NCBI GenBank assembly: GCA_934552855.1
Contig: CAKTEU010000039.1
Location: forward strand, 1-15,604
Length of the DNA stretch: 15,604 nucleotides
Source of the DNA: an uncultured Eubacteriales bacterium
GTDB lineage: Bacteria; Bacillota; Clostridia; Oscillospirales; Acutalibacteraceae
Direction of reading: 5' to 3'
Positions 13,655 to 15,604 of the stretch are shown in pieces. Below the pieces are notes generated by a model. That model saw only the letters and a program-made list of their open reading frames with translations. It searched no databases and was not told where the DNA came from. The position numbers and the translations under genes are program-made. Position 1 is the stretch's first letter; each line of letters starts with the position of its first letter.

Positions 13655-15010
13655 ATGGAAAAAAATCTTACAACCGGAAGCGTTTTTAAAAACATTGTAT
13701 ACTTCTCTTTGCCATACCTTTTGTCATATTTTTTGCAAACGCTTTACGGAATGGCGGATCTTTTTATAGTCGGTCAATTTGAAAAAACAATTGCCGAAAC
13801 AACGGCTGTTTCAATCGGAAGCCAGGTTATGCATATGCTGACGGTTATGATAGTAGGCCTTGCAATGGGAACAACGGTAAGTATAGGCCAGGCAATCGGC
13901 GCAAACAACAAAAAGGTTGCAAGCAAAGATATCGGAAATTCTACGGTTCTTTTTATGGCACTTTCGGTTGTTTTGACCGCCGCTTTGCTTTTACTCACCG
14001 AGCCGATTGTTCAGGTTATGAAAACACCAAAGGCAGCTGTTGAAGACACCGTTGCATACCTTACCGTCTGCTTCATCGGCGTGCCGTTCGTCACTGCATA
14101 TAACGTTCTCAGTTCTGTTTTCAGAGGAATGGGCGACAGTAAAAGCCCGATGTATTTTATTGCCGTTGCCTGCGCTTTTAATATCGGATTTGATTATCTG
14201 TTCATGGGTGCATTCAAAATGGGTCCCGTTGGTGCGGCACTCGGAACAACGCTTTCTCAGGCTGTCAGCGTAATAATATCTTTGATTGTCATTTTAAAAC
14301 GCAAAGCAATCAGCATTCAAAAGTCCGATTTCAAACCGGAAAACAGAGTTATGGGAAAAATTTTGAAAATCGGTGTTCCGATTGCACTTCAAGACGGATT
14401 GATTCAAATTGCCTTTATTGTAATTACCGTAATTGCAAATAAAAGGGGACTTGTCGATTCGACTGCCGTTGGAATTGTTGAAAAAATAATCAGCTTTTTG
14501 TTTCTTGTTCCGTCTTCGCTTCTTTCAACGGTTTCTGCGCTTGGTGCACAGAATATCGGTGCCGGCAAAAAGGAAAGGGCTGTTCAAACGCTCAAGTATG
14601 CCTGCTTTATTGCGGCCGGTTTCGGACTTGTTGTTTCTGTAATCATTCAGTTTGTTGCAAACCCGGTTGTTGGTATTTTTGTGAAGGATTCCGCCGTAAT
14701 CGCCGCCGGCGGGCAATATCTCAGAGGCTATGTTTGGGACTGCTTTCTTGCCGGAATACATTTCAGCTTCAGCGGATACTTTTGTGCCTGCGGAAAATCC
14801 GGAATTTCGTTCCTGCATAACATTATTGCAATTGTATGCATGAGAATACCGGGGGTATATTTCATGTCAAAAATGTTTGAAACAACGCTTTATCCGATGG
14901 GACTTGCAACAGCTTGCGGCTCGCTTGTTTCGGTAATCATTTGTGTTGTTGCCTTTGCGATTATTCAAAAGCATGAGAAAAGGGGAAAAACAGAAAATGG
15001 ATATGCCTAA
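13655..15010 (+). CDS. MATE-family multidrug efflux transporter
   Basis: A 451-residue membrane protein with about 12 helices in two homologous MatE halves (about 17-177 and 240-400). Recognisable stretches are LPYLLSYFLQTLYGMADLFI near residue 20, GLAMGTTVSIGQAIGA near 75, NVLSSVFRGMGDSKSP near 150 and GPVGAALGT near 190. MATE carriers expel drugs, dyes or metabolites in exchange for Na+ or H+; the cargo cannot be read here. The ATG has AAAGGGTG about 10 nt upstream. A MerR-type promoter drives it, and the 3' end overlaps the regulator gene by 14 nt, so this is an inducible, self-regulated efflux cassette. Confidence 0.93.
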   Translation: MEKNLTTGSVFKNIVYFSLPYLLSYFLQTLYGMADLFIVGQFEKTIAETTAVSIGSQVMHMLTVMIVGLAMGTTVSIGQAIGANNKKVASKDIGNSTVLFMALSVVLTAALLLLTEPIVQVMKTPKAAVEDTVAYLTVCFIGVPFVTAYNVLSSVFRGMGDSKSPMYFIAVACAFNIGFDYLFMGAFKMGPVGAALGTTLSQAVSVIISLIVILKRKAISIQKSDFKPENRVMGKILKIGVPIALQDGLIQIAFIVITVIANKRGLVDSTAVGIVEKIISFLFLVPSSLLSTVSALGAQNIGAGKKERAVQTLKYACFIAAGFGLVVSVIIQFVANPVVGIFVKDSAVIAAGGQYLRGYVWDCFLAGIHFSFSGYFCACGKSGISFLHNIIAIVCMRIPGVYFMSKMFETTLYPMGLATACGSLVSVIICVVAFAIIQKHEKRGKTENGYA

Positions 15011-15545
15011 ACTTTTTCAGATAGGCGACGTTGCAAAACTTTTTAACCTCAGCGTCAGCAGCCTTCGCCACTATGAAAACATCGGCCTTTTGATACCGGA
15101 ATATATTGACCCCGAAAGCGGATACAGATATTACAGCACACGGCAGTTTGAACCGCTCAACACAATTCGATATCTTCGTGCACTTGATATACCCCTTTCT
15201 GAAATTGCTGATTTTCTTCAAAACAGAGATATTGAAAAAATTGAGGAAAAGCTAAAAAAGCAAAGGGAAACTGTTATTGAAAAGCAAAGAAAGCTGAAGC
15301 TGATTGAACGAAAAATAAATAACCGACTTTGTCAGATTGAAAACGCACGAAAATCGGAATTTGACAAGGTTAAGCTTGTTGAGTTGTCTCCTTGCCGTGC
15401 GGTAATTATGGAAGATTCGCTAAAAATCGAAAATATGTTTGATATGGAAACGCCCATTCGAAAACTTGAACAAGCCCAGGCGCAAGGCGTGGTTTTCCTC
15501 GGAAAAGTCGGTGTCGGAATTTCAAAAGGGGGCTGTCGCATTTAG
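14997..15545 (+). CDS. MerR-family regulator (BltR-like), truncated in its effector domain
   Basis: A 182-codon reading frame. Residues 6-75 form a MerR winged helix-turn-helix (FQIGDVAKLFNLS, LRHYENIGLL, SGYRYYSTRQF), about 76-117 a dimerisation coiled coil, and about 120-177 the first part of a GyrI-like ligand-binding domain ending VVFLGKVGVGISK. Complete relatives run to roughly 260-280 residues, so about a third is missing. After Lys177 the frame reads GGCRI and stops, and the DNA at that point changes to GGGGGCTGTCGCA, resembling an insertion-sequence end. The frame overlaps the MATE gene by 14 nt. ATG 14997 follows AAGGGG; ATG 15003 is an alternative. DNA binding and dimerisation may survive, but ligand response is doubtful. 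Confidence 0.85.
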   Translation: MDMPKLFQIGDVAKLFNLSVSSLRHYENIGLLIPEYIDPESGYRYYSTRQFEPLNTIRYLRALDIPLSEIADFLQNRDIEKIEEKLKKQRETVIEKQRKLKLIERKINNRLCQIENARKSEFDKVKLVELSPCRAVIMEDSLKIENMFDMETPIRKLEQAQAQGVVFLGKVGVGISKGGCRI

Positions 15546-15604
15546 ATGCAGAAAGCGTTTTCTTTACCCCGAAGCTGTATATAGATACTGCGAGCGGGTA
15601 AAAA
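15528..15604. mobile_element. Possible left end of an insertion sequence or MITE
   Basis: From 15528 the sequence reads GGGGGCTGTCGCA and no longer matches the expected MerR effector domain in any frame I tried. A G-rich start followed by CTGTCGCA resembles terminal repeats of some Firmicutes insertion sequences, and a small GCAT/ATGC hairpin lies just inside (15538-15549). Only 77 nt are visible, with no transposase and no second end, so a plain frameshift or deletion remains possible. Confidence 0.35.

Noticed and set aside
14943..14996. Upstream extension of the MerR regulator
   Set aside because: The added residues come from MATE coding sequence in another frame and do not belong to the MerR fold. 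ATG 14997 follows AAGGGG and is close to where MerR proteins normally start.
5617..15540. Shared CTGTCGCA octamer in the 5612-5658 hairpin and at the proposed insertion-sequence end
   Set aside because: One shared 8-mer in 15.6 kb on two strands is expected by chance fairly often, and the flanks are unrelated. The first copy is fully explained as a terminator.
1..15604. CRISPR array, tRNA/rRNA genes, phage genes, anti-phage defence cluster
   Set aside because: I saw no regularly spaced repeats, no structural RNA signatures and no phage or defence proteins on either strand.

Overview
The window looks like chromosomal DNA from a low-to-moderate GC Bacillota, most likely an anaerobic gut-type Clostridia. 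The reasons are strong AAGGAGG-type ribosome binding sites, a TTG start, Gram-positive-style lipoprotein and efflux genes, and short A/T-rich gaps with hairpin-plus-T-run terminators. No 16S, tRNA or other marker is present, so the taxonomy is inference.

Left part (1-5665). On the minus strand, a solute-binding lipoprotein of the OppA type (1305-2933) is followed 11 bases later by an MFS transporter with a TTG start (106-1293). A hairpin ends this pair at the left edge. Divergently on the plus strand is an RmuC-family protein (3032-4294) with its own terminator. Next is a two-gene unit: a SanA/YdcF-type DUF218 membrane protein (4452-5087) and a small membrane-anchored protein of unknown function (5100-5519). 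A bidirectional hairpin at 5612-5658 separates this unit from the convergent gene.

Middle (5666-12757). A cytoplasmic GH31 glycosidase (5666-8083, minus) has a clear promoter and a dyad in its leader. Divergent from it is a potassium uptake pair, TrkA (8329-9687) and TrkH (9693-11177). A GPH-family sugar:cation symporter (11231-12718) follows without an obvious terminator, and the group ends at a strong terminator (12722-12757). The GPH symporter could import the glycoside that the GH31 enzyme cleaves, but they are not in one operon.

Right part (12758-15604). A YhhN-family lysoplasmalogenase (12793-13491) with its own terminator is followed by a drug-efflux cassette: a MATE transporter (13655-15010) overlapping a MerR/BltR-type regulator (14997-15545). 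The MATE promoter has the MerR signature, a 19-base spacer filled by a near-perfect inverted repeat, so the regulator very probably controls its own operon. The regulator is cut short inside its effector domain, exactly where a GGGGGCTGTCGCA sequence resembling an insertion-sequence end begins.

Most of the window is ordinary housekeeping and transport content. I did not find a convincing new biological system. The most informative signals are the MerR operator, the interrupted regulator, the orphan binding protein paired with an MFS carrier, and the atypical GH31 enzyme.
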